Assembly (NCBI RefSeq): GCF_901709675.1
Contig: NC_051098.1
Span: 15,557,464-15,621,463, forward strand
Length of the DNA: 64,000 nucleotides
Reading direction: 5' to 3'
DNA from: Syngnathus acus
Taxonomy: Eukaryota; Chordata; Actinopteri; Syngnathiformes; Syngnathidae
Shown one piece after another: positions 23,804 through 35,204 of the stretch (its first letter is position 1; each line of letters starts with the position of its first letter). The position numbers and the translations under genes were made by a program. The notes under the pieces are model-generated. The model worked only from the letters and a program-made list of their open reading frames with translations. It did no database searches and had not been told where the DNA came from.

Positions 23804-26696
23804 AGACATATTGAGACAGGAATGAGATGCTGATAGAGCGCGCGGGGGTTGGAGTTCAGTGGAGGGGAGCGGGCGCTGAGAAAACCCGGACTGGAGTATC
23901 TCCGCGCCTCGCCTGGACTACGGTTGCCGGTGGAACGGAGTCACCCGGCTGGATTGTCGCTTTAATAACGCCATTATAATTGCTTAAATAGCATTTTATC
24001 AATACGCGGAATTCACAGGTAAATACCAAATGGAGGTTATATTACCTTTTTTTTTTTTACGAGATCAAAATAGTTCCTATCATAGGGAATGTATTGTGTG
24101 TTTTATTAGATTGTCGTCTTATCATGACAAGGAAAAATCACAAAAACTCAAATATTTCTGGAGGAATTGCCGAATAAAATGTGTTGGATCCGATTAAATC
24201 GTGTGGGATTATATTCATTAAAAAAATGCAATGTTGGTGGAAAATGTTGAACGGTTTTGAATGATATTGAAAGAAATTGAACGATGTAGAATGGTATTGT
24301 GAACAATGTGCAATTCTGTGTGCAAAATGAAAAGGAATTATATTGAAAGATATGTAACTAGGTGGATTGATATACAAATATATGAAATGATGTGGAATGA
24401 TAATGGTGAGCAATGTGGTATTTCCAGAAGGTTGAAAATTGTTCCCACAGTAAATTGAATGAGCTGAACATTTTTCAGTGGGAATGATAAGAATTTGTTT
24501 TGTTGAATTGTTTTTTTATTTTTTGTTTCAAATTAAAAAAAAAAAGGTGCAATTGTGCTAGAATTTTGGAATGGGAGAACCAATAGACTGCACAACGTGA
24601 ATCTTTGTAATATATTAAAGTTTGATGTGGGAGTAGAAGCACAATAAAAAAATGAGGAAAATAAAATATAATAATGTTAATCGGTTCACAATAACATGTG
24701 TGAATGCTCCCAGCGTTTTCACAATAAATCAAAAATAGCTACTTGAAAGCCAATGAGCTGTTTGGAAAAGTGCCAGTACGTATTTTCTGCTTTTGTTTTG
24801 TTCTGCTTTTAGGATAGAAGGACAAAGAGATAGACACAAACTGTTTATTGCCACTCTCGACTGAAGGTTACTGTCAAGCATAACATAAAACAAAGACAAT
24901 TACACATGTATTTATATAAGTGACCGCATACCTGAATGTTAACATATAATGGCAAACTATAGGCACGCAGGCTAACAATTAGCATCTAAGAACAGATCTC
25001 TGAACACTAATGGTGCAGCAACACATGTAGATAGAGTACAAGTGTGTTTCTTCAGAGGTGGCCAAAACGCACAAAACAGTATTATTTTATTTATATTCAT
25101 TTCAACATGGAAAGAAGATTTTAGACTCTCAGGTTTCTCGTGTGGTCCAGAAATGAAGTTAATTCATATCTCAAGCTATCGTTGCATTTGTAGTCGGGCC
25201 TCCCAAATCATAAAACAAAAAACATAGACAGATATGTAGATAAGTGTGAAGCGTATAATTGACAGTGCTATAAAAATGATACAGTGATATACAACCAATA
25301 CATACAGACTGGAAAACCGCTGATATGCATTTTATCAAGCCAAATCCCCTCCGGCCCTCTATATTTTCCTTCATCTCATTTTCTGGATAATACTTGCTAG
25401 AGGGGTTGAAAAAGTCCTTAAATTATAGCCTAAATGTCACAAAGTTGGCCTCTACGGATTCTGTTTCTCGCTTAGCAACTTCCCATTCCATTCCTATCCT
25501 AGCAAGATGACCCGTGACTAAATACTTGGAGGAAAGAATTTTAAAAATGCCAAGAAATGGTGCTTGGATGCAACCTTTAACCTACCTTTAACACAGGAAA
25601 CTCCTGGGCAAGGAGATATATGTTGCCCGTAATTCTTTACGACAGCGACAGGCCACCGTCCAACTTTAAAACAACATTCGCGACGTGCGTACACAAACCT
25701 TAGATCATTTTTCAAATTCATTCAACCTTAATAAAAACTGCTCAAATGACATTTGCAAAGCAAATATTGCCCGGTGACATTACAAGTCCCATCTGCAGGG
25801 AGGGCGTGTGTGTTTTTACGTCGCTGCTGTCAAACTGACCTTGCGCTCTGCAGTTGACCCCCGGCTGCTTCCGAGGGAGGCATCGCTCCTGCCGACCGCG
25901 CCTTTGCCGTGTGGTAGAATTTTTAATTACGGGCTATGTATGCACACTCGCGTGCAAAGGGGCCTCATTGTACCTTGAAAACAATTTTTTTCCTTGGGGG
26001 GGCTAATTTTATTTTTTTTGAGGCCTGCAAATACTCTGGCAGTCCATTTCTGGTCCACGCACCGTAGGTTGCACATATAGCGAGCCTATAGCTGCTTATC
26101 ATTGCAACATCTCTACTATTCTTTTTTTTGTGTTTTTCCTGGTGTGTCAAGGGTGCCGTGAGGTCTGTTTGGGTGATTTTTTTTTTTTTTTTTTGTAAGC
26201 CACACACTGCTCACAGTCTTGCTATCGGCTCCATCTGCAACAAAAATATACTGCTTGAGATTTATTTTTGTTTCCCTAACAGCGATTGTGCTTCACTCGC
26301 CCCCCCGTTAAAAATAACAGACGGAATGTGGCATAGATAATGCCCCTCTTTCACAGCACCTTTTTGGGGTTTATGCCCTCTTCCGTATGAATGGCGCTCA
26401 TTGCTCCTATACTCTGAAGCAGCCCAAAATAACATTGGGTTATTTTATACATCATTTGAAAATGTCATTTAGCTTCATTTTCTTCCCTCCTTGACCTATC
26501 ATTAGGTTAGCTATTAACAGCATGTAAAAAGAGCAACCCTTTAAAAAGAGCCACCAAAATTAGAATTAAAGGTACAAGCAGTGATGAAGGAGCTCTCGCA
26601 CCCGATTTCTTTCATGGCAAATTCTCAAAATGACCACTTTGACATCATGCTGTATAATTTGACAATTTTTATAAGCTTCTTTTCAAGGTGTTCACT

Positions 26697-27010
26697 CCCA
26701 AAATGGTTTCTTCAAACCAAAATGGCAGACTTCTTGTTTATTTTTAAGCATGGATCCTTGAGACCTTTTCCGTGCGTCCTCATCCACCCAATTCTGTGCT
26801 GAATGGTGAAACGAGTGCCCCCCTAATTTTCCAGGGATTTTGTTTTTCATGGAATTTGCCTTCAAAATGGCTGCTTGAAACCAAAATGGCAGACTTCCTG
26901 TTCTATTTTTAGAACGTTTGAGTCTTTTCCGTGTGTCCTGTTACATGTAAACCCAATTTGGAGTTGATTAGTTGGCTATTATTTTCCCAAACTTTCCAGG
27001 GCTTCATTAG
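26697..27010. repeat. Tandem pair of a ~175-bp dispersed repeat
   Basis: The block 'accaaaatggcagacttc' with a flanking 'cttttccgtg' and 'ttttccaggg' occurs twice, beginning near 26697 and 26871. The copies are clearly diverged. It resembles a repeat I recall as common in fish; the family name is not known to me. Confidence 0.55.
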
Positions 27011-28254
27011 TTGAGTTTTTGTGTTGTCTTGTGAGAAGCTTTCAGGCATGTTGAGCCCACCAAAAAAAATATTGACAATAATTACTAGCAAGTAGCATGG
27101 ATACCGTATCTTTGTAGTTATTTGACATAAGTGAGCTTCGCACTATTGGCAAGCAGAGTCGTTGAAGTCCTCAATGTTTTGTGCAAACTGATGAACATCC
27201 ACATGGTTGCACGGACCTGCATGACTTATGATGCGGCCTATCATTAAGTCAAACCTGAAATACAGGTCAGGCTTAATCCACACAAGTGTATTGCCTATCT
27301 TCGATGTGAATGTGTGCTTTTGTCATTTTGTTCCAGTTGGTTTTTATCCTAAATAAATATTTTAAAAAAAAGAGCCTTGGACTAAAAACATCAAGTTAAT
27401 TCATAAAACAGAATCTATGATCATCGGTAAGCTCGAATAGAACTTGAAGGACGAGTTGCCACAAGGTGTAGCCATTTTAGATGATCATCATGGTCACTGC
27501 GGCCTCCACCCACATTCCAAAAACATCTCGCTGACACCACAAAGAAAGAGCAGAGCTGAAAATTCAAGCCTTAACTTTGGATTTGTGAGGCAGATGTGCA
27601 AGTCACTCCAGCGCCGTGCGGAGTATGGCGACTACCATTTTGATCTCACTGCACTCGTTTGCTTTGATGCGAGGGGGGGGGGGGGGCGTGCTCTCGTGTC
27701 GGAACACGTCTGGCTCCGAGTTATCAATCCAACTACAAATTATTTTGAAGCCACAACAAACACGTCTGGCACTGACACCAGCCAAGGAAGGCAAAGCCAG
27801 CAAGAACGTTTTGATGGCAAACATTTCACTCCATTTTGATGTGCTTCCTGTTTGTTTTGCTTTACTGGTTACCTGTGACACGTTTTTGACTTCAAATGCC
27901 CACAGCTAAAGGTAAAAGATTGATTTAATTTCACACTATTTGTTCACAAGCCTTGCTTGAATTGTTCAAGCAAGTAAAAAGTCCATTTTACAAAAATTTA
28001 ATGTTGGAATATCAGCCATAATGTTGCTGCCACTGTCTGTCTTGCTAGCTTTGACGCTTTTCTCTTCTTCTTCCCTTTTGCTGGTGCCTGCGAGGTGCTT
28101 TTAGCGAGGCCGCGTTAGAGACGGATGTGTGGCCCTCAGGGGCCCGCGGGCTGAGCGCAACACTGATCACGCCAGACAGGCCGGCACGGCTGCGTAAGAT
28201 CATCAGCGCCCGGCGGTGCAGTGAATCGCCGCGGTGGCACTTTCACACAACCCC

Positions 28255-28300
28255 TGACCTCCGGTGTGACCTGCGGGGTCATGGCTAAGGTCGTGGGTCA
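28255..28300. promoter_or_regulatory. Five nuclear-receptor half-sites in 46 bp
   Basis: TGACCT at 28255 and 28267, GGGTCA at 28276 and 28295, and AGGTCG at 28288. AGGTCG-T-GGGTCA (28288-28300) is a DR1, and TGACCT-GCG-GGGTCA (28267-28281) is an everted repeat with 3-nt spacing. It lies about 4.5 kb upstream of cux1 and 2.4 kb upstream of the fut7-like gene. Confidence 0.4.
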
Positions 28301-30197
28301 GCGAGGGGCCCGTGCGACCCCCCCCCCCCCCTCCCTGGCTCTACCGTTACTCGCTCATCTTCAACTCTTTCTCTGTCGCTCACACTCCCACACCAGGCGG
28401 GACCAATTGAGACATCCTGTCCCCCGAGAACACGAAAAGAGAAAATCAATAGGGAAGATGAGTGATGACCTGGGGGTCCCGTCGTAAAAGACTACCGCGC
28501 TCTCCGTGGACTACAATTCACTTTTACACTGCTGGTAAAAGCCATCACCTTACCTTGCCTTTTTTTTGGTCTCACCATAGTACTGGTACATAACCATCGG
28601 CCTGTGGCCTGGTACCAGTCTGCAGGCCATGTAGTAAATACTTCCAAATTGGATGCCTCGATTCCTCCATTGGACAATTTTCCTCACCGATTGGGAAAAG
28701 AGAATAGTAATTGGGCAACTGACACTCACTTCTCGAGCCCCCGCTGTGTTGAAAGCGGCTGTTAGGTGGTCTCAGTTTATCGTGTTATGATATAGTTCAC
28801 AAAACAGGAAGTGGCCGTGGACACTGCGAGCGAGCTTTCAAACGTCGAGAACATACACGAGCGTGTTGCCGGCCCGAACTTGACTCACTGCGCGTTTCCT
28901 GCAACAAAGGCAGACTGGGGGGAAAAAAAACCGCACAACGCCATCGCACGTCACTCCCAAACCACGCCAACCTCGCCTGGTTCTGCGGCGAGACGTACAT
29001 GTGTTAATAATACTGGGAGCAGACTGTTGTTGTTTCTCGCCAGGCCCCAAATAAACCCCCTCTAGGCAGAACATCAGATGAAGAATCAGCTGAAAATAGA
29101 ACGGTTCCGCTGGAAAGGAGGGGGGGGGGGTGATAAATAATGCAAAAAGAATACAAAACCTCTTACGGGGTTCGCTGATCTCACACACAGCAGACATGCA
29201 GAGACACGCACAGTTGCGTTTTTTTTTTTTTTTTTTACCCCACAGTGAGGAATAGTGAATGGATGTCACAGGAAGGAGGAGGACCCAGTGGAGTAACACA
29301 TGCTCTTCGCTTCATCTCCTCCCACTGCTCCATGTTTTACGTTTCCATCCGGGATTCATGACAAACTCTTAAAGGGGAGGGAACAGAGGGACTTGAGGAG
29401 GGGGTGATGTCCAAAGACACACACAGCGTGCTTTTTCCTGCCAGATTGGAGCCTACCAAACACAGATGTTTTGGTATTTTCACACCATCAGCACAACAAC
29501 CTCACCCAGGCAACATGTGGAACTACTTTTTCCTTTTAATTCCCAACCAAGGCTTTTTGTTTGGATTTGATTTTCCACGCTGAATAAAAGATCCAACATT
29601 TCAAAGTGTGGTGGCAAAACAGGCCTAATTCAAAGCGCTGAATATTTATTTATTGGCAAAATGAATAATGCATGCACCCCCTGCAATAACAGCCGACAGT
29701 GTCACTTCACTGAAAAGCCGTACCAGGTTCCTCATTGGGGTCAACACATAGAAATCCAACCTCAGCTTTGTGTATGGAGACACCTAGTGGTATATTTACT
29801 GTACTGCTCAAGAACAAGCCATTCGTGAGAAGATTATTATTGTTATAAGGTTATTTATCATTGCTTTATGTAAAAAGTTTAAAACTATATACACTTTTCT
29901 TGATCATTTCAAATGGTATATTTTAATAATAACTCAAAAATATAATCCATAACATCACCAACATACGTGAATTAAAAATGACAAACATTTATCACAATAA
30001 ATGAATCGAAATTCTCTACCTGATTTTCCTCAACTATTGGCAACGTGATAAAAAATGGACCACCTGACCCGTTTTGGGAATCATTGCTTTTAAAGAACAA
30101 ATTAATATTTAAACAAGATGTTCCATTATGTGTTAAACCGTCAAATCCACAAACTGAAGTCAAACAAAGCCGCCGTAAGATTATAAAATGTGGTACA

Positions 30198-30384
<187 letters not shown>

Positions 30385-30714
30385 AAGAAGCAGTCATGTA
30401 AAAGTAATTTGTCTTAACCTTATTGCATAATCTCAACGGTACAATGAAAGTGCACCTTATAACGGTGTCATAAAAATGACTCATTTCCTAAGGTACCGGA
30501 GACGGGTCACTTTTGAATTGCCTGGGAGGCCGTGTGGACGTCACAGAAGCTCCATTGACAGGCAACGGGAACCCGCCAGCACTCTGCCACGTCAAAGTTT
30601 CGGCGTTCCGATTGGACCACTGGGAGCAGGATTAACACTTTTTAAGGCTTAAGGCTGCCTGAAGACAATTACAGGGTGAAGTGCGCTTGTGTCGAGGGTG
30701 AAGGGAGGTTACTT

Positions 30715-31806
30715 ATGGGACTTTGGGCTCGACGGACCCGCGCATGCTCCAAGAGGCGTCCCGGTTCGTCCAAATGTGACAGCCAGTTCTTTCATGCGGG
30801 CCTAGTGGCTGCCACATTCCTCATCCTCCTGGGACTTTCTTTGCTCTACTTACCAGAGCCGCTCGCGCTTGAGCCGGCCACGGCTGCTCTCGAGGTGACG
30901 CTCTTGATTTGGACTCATCCATTCGGGCGGAAGCGTCCACTTCCGGATTGTTTGGCGCGTTACGGCGTCGACGGCTGCGTGTTGACGGACGACCCTCGCG
31001 AGTACGCGCGCGCTGACGGCGTGCTCGTGCACCATCGCGACATCGTCGGAGGAAACGCGGAGCTGCCACCGGAAGTGGGCCGGCCGTCGGGGCAGAAGTG
31101 GATATGGCTCAACTACGAGTCTCCCTCACACACTCCAGCCCTGCGGCGCCTGGAGGGGCGCTTCAACCTCACCATGAGCTACCGCACTGACTCTGACATT
31201 TTCCTCCCGTACGGCTACCTGGTCCTCAAGCACGGCAGCGGGCAGCTCCTCTCGGAACCTTCCAGAACTTCTCGTCCTGGTTTTGTAGCATGGGTGGTGA
31301 GCAACTGGGTGGATTCGCAGGCCCGCGTGGCCTTCTACTACCAGCTCAGCCAGTACATCCAGGTGGACGTATTCGGCCGAGCTGGACGCAGCATTCCGGA
31401 AGGGTCCGGAAGCGTGGTGCAGCTTGTAAAGCACTATCATTTTTACTTAGCCCTGGAGAACTCGCAACACACGGACTACATCACAGAGAAACTGTGGAAC
31501 GCCGTGCTGGCCGGGGCCGTGCCGGTGGTCCTGGGTCCCGCCCGGAAGAACTACGAGCGTTTCCTGCCACCGGAGGCCTTCATCCACGTGGACGACTTCC
31601 CCTCGGTTAAAGCGCTGGCCCGGTACTTAGTGGAGCTTAGGCGAGACCCGGCACGGCTGCAAGGGCACCTGCGTTGGAGGACAGGCTACGGACTGCGCCA
31701 GCCCACCTTCTGGGGAGAACACTACTGCACCGCCTGCAGTGTGCTAAGGAAGAACTTAGGTCACACTCAGGTGGTCCATGACTTGACTGGATGGTTCGAG
31801 TCCTGA
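30715..31806 (+). CDS. fut7: Alpha-1,3-fucosyltransferase, FUT7-like (GT10 family)
   Basis: A 363-aa single-exon type II Golgi enzyme. FUT7 transfers fucose from GDP-fucose to GlcNAc of sialylated type-2 chains, the last step in making sialyl-Lewis x selectin ligands. The frame shows a basic N-terminus, a membrane anchor at about residues 26-46 (FFHAGLVAATFLILLGLSLL), the acceptor-side motif WIWLNYESPSHTP, YRTDSDIFLPYG, and the family's donor-binding block around ENSQHTDYITEKLW with VPVVLGP. The tail HTQVVHDLTGWFES resembles the remembered human FUT7 end (SQVYEDLEGWFQA) better than FUT4 or FUT9. An N-glycosylation sequon (NLT) is present. Human FUT7 is 342 aa. The ATG at 30715 is the first in frame; the frame stays open upstream, and an attacag just before (30674) could be an acceptor for a small upstream exon. 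Assignment to fut7 rather than another GT10 paralogue is likely, not certain. Confidence 0.82.
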   Translation: MGLWARRTRACSKRRPGSSKCDSQFFHAGLVAATFLILLGLSLLYLPEPLALEPATAALEVTLLIWTHPFGRKRPLPDCLARYGVDGCVLTDDPREYARADGVLVHHRDIVGGNAELPPEVGRPSGQKWIWLNYESPSHTPALRRLEGRFNLTMSYRTDSDIFLPYGYLVLKHGSGQLLSEPSRTSRPGFVAWVVSNWVDSQARVAFYYQLSQYIQVDVFGRAGRSIPEGSGSVVQLVKHYHFYLALENSQHTDYITEKLWNAVLAGAVPVVLGPARKNYERFLPPEAFIHVDDFPSVKALARYLVELRRDPARLQGHLRWRTGYGLRQPTFWGEHYCTACSVLRKNLGHTQVVHDLTGWFES

Positions 31807-32810
31807 AGCGAAAGAAAAACGACAAGCAACTTTAGCCAAATGTGGCGAGAACATAACACAACTTCATAAACCTCATCAGATGCAACATGCATACAAGCGT
31901 AATTATTTTTATTGTCATCATATACTGTAGTCTGGCCTCTCTCACAATCCTTTCATCTGTGCTTTTTGCCCATACGTCTCGCGACCCCCCCACCCGGCCC
32001 TCCCCCACAACCACCAATCAGCCCCCCCTCCCCCTTCTTCTTGTTTTTCCTGTCTACTGAACAGAGACATGTTGATATGAGGCCCCGCCTGGTCGCCCGG
32101 CCACAAGGGAGCAAGTCTCTGGTGCCTTTTGATCAGCTGCAAGATCAGACATGTCACCCTCACTCACCCCCTCCCCCCCCCCGCCGCCATGTATACTCCA
32201 GTGACTGATCATGCAGTATAATGGGCAGCCGCGGACGACCCCCGAAAGATGCACGCCCACGCTCGTTCTCTACGTAAAGCCGATTGAAGCGGGCTGTTGT
32301 TTATACCTCCGCTGGCACACTGCCGTGGCTTGTTTGCTGGACGCCAGAGACGGCGAGCGCGTGTGACTGTGTGCCATTTCCCCTTTCTTGCCCTTTTTTG
32401 TTGCCTTTGACAGTAAGATGGATGATCGCAATCACACAGGAGCTATCAGCGAGACAGAGTGGAAGGTCCACAGGCCGGCGAGACACAGTCATGGGAAACC
32501 AGCCGTCAGATTACTGGCCGGCCGGCCGGCGTGCCGTTGTTCGTATGCATTGGCCTTGCTTGCTTTTTCTTCTGCGTATGTGGACATGGAACATTTCGGA
32601 TACGGTTGCAACATTCGTATCGCAGATTATCTTTCCCCATTGAAATGAATAGAAAGGCCATGAATGCGTTCCAACCTTCCCCTACTCTACATTTCTTCAA
32701 ACGCAATTAAATAGAATGTAAAGAAATAAACAGGTTGTGCATTATCATTAATCATGATTTAAAATATCGATTATTTAAAGGGTTATAATACCGCAACTTT
32801 CCATGCTATT

Positions 32811-32863
32811 TGTTAGCCTGTCTATGGTGTTTTGCATACCGTGTTAGCATGAAGCTGGCAGAG
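32811..32863 (+). repeat. Dispersed repeat copy A (pairs with 59001-59053)
   Basis: About 53 bp beginning tgttagcctgtctatgg and ending near gcaga. It aligns without gaps to 59001-59053 with only about six differences. Confidence 0.6.
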
Positions 32864-33506
32864 GGCAAACTTAATAAATACTGTTGACGATGGATTGACG
32901 TATAATTCTCATAAATTGATGTTTCGTTTGACAGTTAACGACACGTGTGTGCGAGGCGAAGGCTAGACTCATTTATGTGGGAGTTCTCCGTAAGCGTAGC
33001 GCTAGTCAATATGTCTAGCGATGTGACGCAAAGTTCTTTCATCCACCGGGCCCACTTTTCACTTCCCAGCCAGCCGGCGGATGTTTTTAGGAGAAACATC
33101 TGTTGCTGTACAAATGAGATTAGTGGGTCTCCAGCCTGGGGGGGCGGGGGGGGGGGGCATATGAACAGCAGTTAGTCAAAAGGGGGTGAGAATAAAAAAA
33201 AAGGGGGGGGTGAAAGGAAGCATGGTTTTAAATCTACTGAAATAGCTTGAGAATCTAAGTATTCATCACAGCACACCATCACCCTCTTTAACAGTCCCCC
33301 CCCCATCCCTTGAAATCTCATATTGATAAATGCAATTTTTCACCTTGTTGCTAGGCAACGACTCACCTCAGCCCCCGGAAAGTTGTCAGCCGCTGACACG
33401 AGGTAATATTTAATCCTCCAAGAGAAGGAGAAGAGAAATTGAAATGGACTGTAGTTTAGCAACAGAGGTGATGTGTGTGCGTGCTGTTTATGCTTTTGTT
33501 TGCATA

Positions 33507-33524
33507 CACACACACACACACACA

Positions 33525-33592
<68 letters not shown>
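33507..33592 (+). repeat. (CA)n microsatellite
   Basis: About 43 CA units with one interruption (acata) near 33530. Confidence 0.95.
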
Positions 33593-33594
<2 letters not shown>

Positions 33595-35204
33595 CCTACC
33601 TGCTGGGGTCTGTGCACCAATGTGAAGAAAGCCACAAAAGCAAAGCTTCTGAATCAAAGATGCTGAGATGAATCTTGTCTGGGTCACTTTATAGCAAAAT
33701 GGAAGGGATACTGAACGTCCAGGGTTTGTTGATATGTGCATGGCGTTGTTCATTTTACGTTCATTGCGCAGCTAAAGTCAGCGAGTGATTGCGTAACTCC
33801 GTAAATAATAACTACTCAGGTGAATGAATTAAAAAAAAATATGTACGTCCCTCGGTTTCAGACTATGTTGGGCTTGGTGGAGGTGCAGGCCTGCAAGCTG
33901 TTGCGGGTCCACAAATGCAGAGAGACAGCCAGTCATACCTGATCCACTCTCTGCCTCTCTGTATTGAACCGCTTTGAACTGCTCCATCTGGTTCTGCTCA
34001 AGGGTACCGTCGACAGCGGGCTTCCTTTGCGCCTTACGACTCGCTTTTTTCTGATGGCGTCTATTTGAGGGAGGAGGGCGTTTATTTATTTTTTTGTGAT
34101 CATTACAGATAAACATATTCTGAGAGTAAAATTAAACATGAAAGAAAATGTAACGATGGAGCCGGACAGTTAGATTTTTTTTTTTTTACTTTGTGTAAAG
34201 ATTTAAAAAGGAAAATGACAGTCGATTTTGGGTACAGGATACATGATATATATAAAAAAGGACATTTTATTTAGTTAAATTCATTCACTGAGATTTAATG
34301 TGTATTATTGTGCAGCAATGTTGTGAGTGTACCTAAACTTTTGGTAAGGTCAATTAGCTCAGCCAGATGTGCATTTTTTTTTTTTTCAACCATTTTATGC
34401 ACTGTAATTCTACATCCACTAAATATTCTTTTTGTCTTTGGAATGGTGTATGTAGTATATATTCACAAGACTGAGTATGGATTGAGAAAGATTGCAAATT
34501 ATTTCGGACATTTTTGTCACAATGTAAAAAAAAAAATTGAATTTCACTTTCCAGTCTTTTGCTACTTTCATGTATTGTACGAGGGACTTAATGTAGTGAT
34601 ACGGCCAGTCTCTGAGGCGTTTACAAAGATGTAATCCTGTCACGTTGTGGGAGAGGAAAAGGGAAAAAAACCAAAAAACTTTCCAGATGTGCACGCTCCA
34701 GATGTACGCTCTAAAAAGCAAAGTATCATTTTAAGCAGACGCTGCTGGCAGCCTGTCACGTCTTAACAAGGCAGAGAGGAGCGTTAAAATATATATATAT
34801 ATATATGTTTGACAGGCCGGTACGGGATGAATGGCAAGGATGCTGCGAGTGAATGTTCGACACTAAACTCCGTTTTTTTTGGGCTCCGGCTCTCAGGAAA
34901 GCGTCGCTATCGCAGCCTGGGGAGCTTTGCCAGCCAAACTGATGTGTTTACTAGGCCGTCTTTTATCTGTGGAAAGAAAGAAGCCAAGACCCTCATAAGA
35001 CTTTATGGGCTTATATTTCACTGTCTGATACCATGTAAGCGCTGCTACTACACATTTGCAGACTGAAATCCTGCTGCAGCCGCGCCAAAAAAGGAACTAT
35101 GAAGTATCATATCGAACTCACTCAGATGCTTACGGCGATAAAAAGGCAATAAAAGTGCAAGAGAAAAAAAATAAAATGAAACGTCCAGCTAAAAATATAC
35201 ACTC

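Larger units (their letters stand above)
23100..23960. promoter_or_regulatory. GC-rich, CpG-dense promoter region of cux1
   Basis: By eye the segment is rich in CG dinucleotides and lacks the AT runs of the flanks. It contains cux1 exon 1 near its right end. No TATA box was seen, in keeping with an island-type promoter. CpG ratio was not computed. Confidence 0.55.
31807..35204. other. Intergenic: fut7-like gene to col26a1 3' end
   Basis: No confirmed gene is seen. The interval contains a large CA microsatellite (33507-33592), G-rich runs near 33139-33158, a copy of a dispersed repeat (32811-32863) and a weak minus-strand exon candidate (33939-34050). Part of the right side should be the col26a1 3' untranslated region, but its end was not located. 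Confidence 0.5.

Noticed and set aside
27444-27839. 131-codon open frame in intergenic DNA
   Set aside because: It crosses a poly-G run, lacks domain features and has no splice context; the opposite strand is open too.
28500-28680. Possible exon encoding a Tyr/Trp-rich peptide near GGTACCAG repeats
   Set aside because: Both strands were read; neither gave consistent splice sites or a known family. Probably a repeat remnant.
33340-33753. Open frame with a long Cys-Val run
   Set aside because: It is the translation of the CA/GT microsatellite.
34308-34634. 108-codon hydrophobic frame
   Set aside because: AT-rich DNA downstream of col26a1; the phenylalanine-rich run comes from poly-T. No supported start or homologue.
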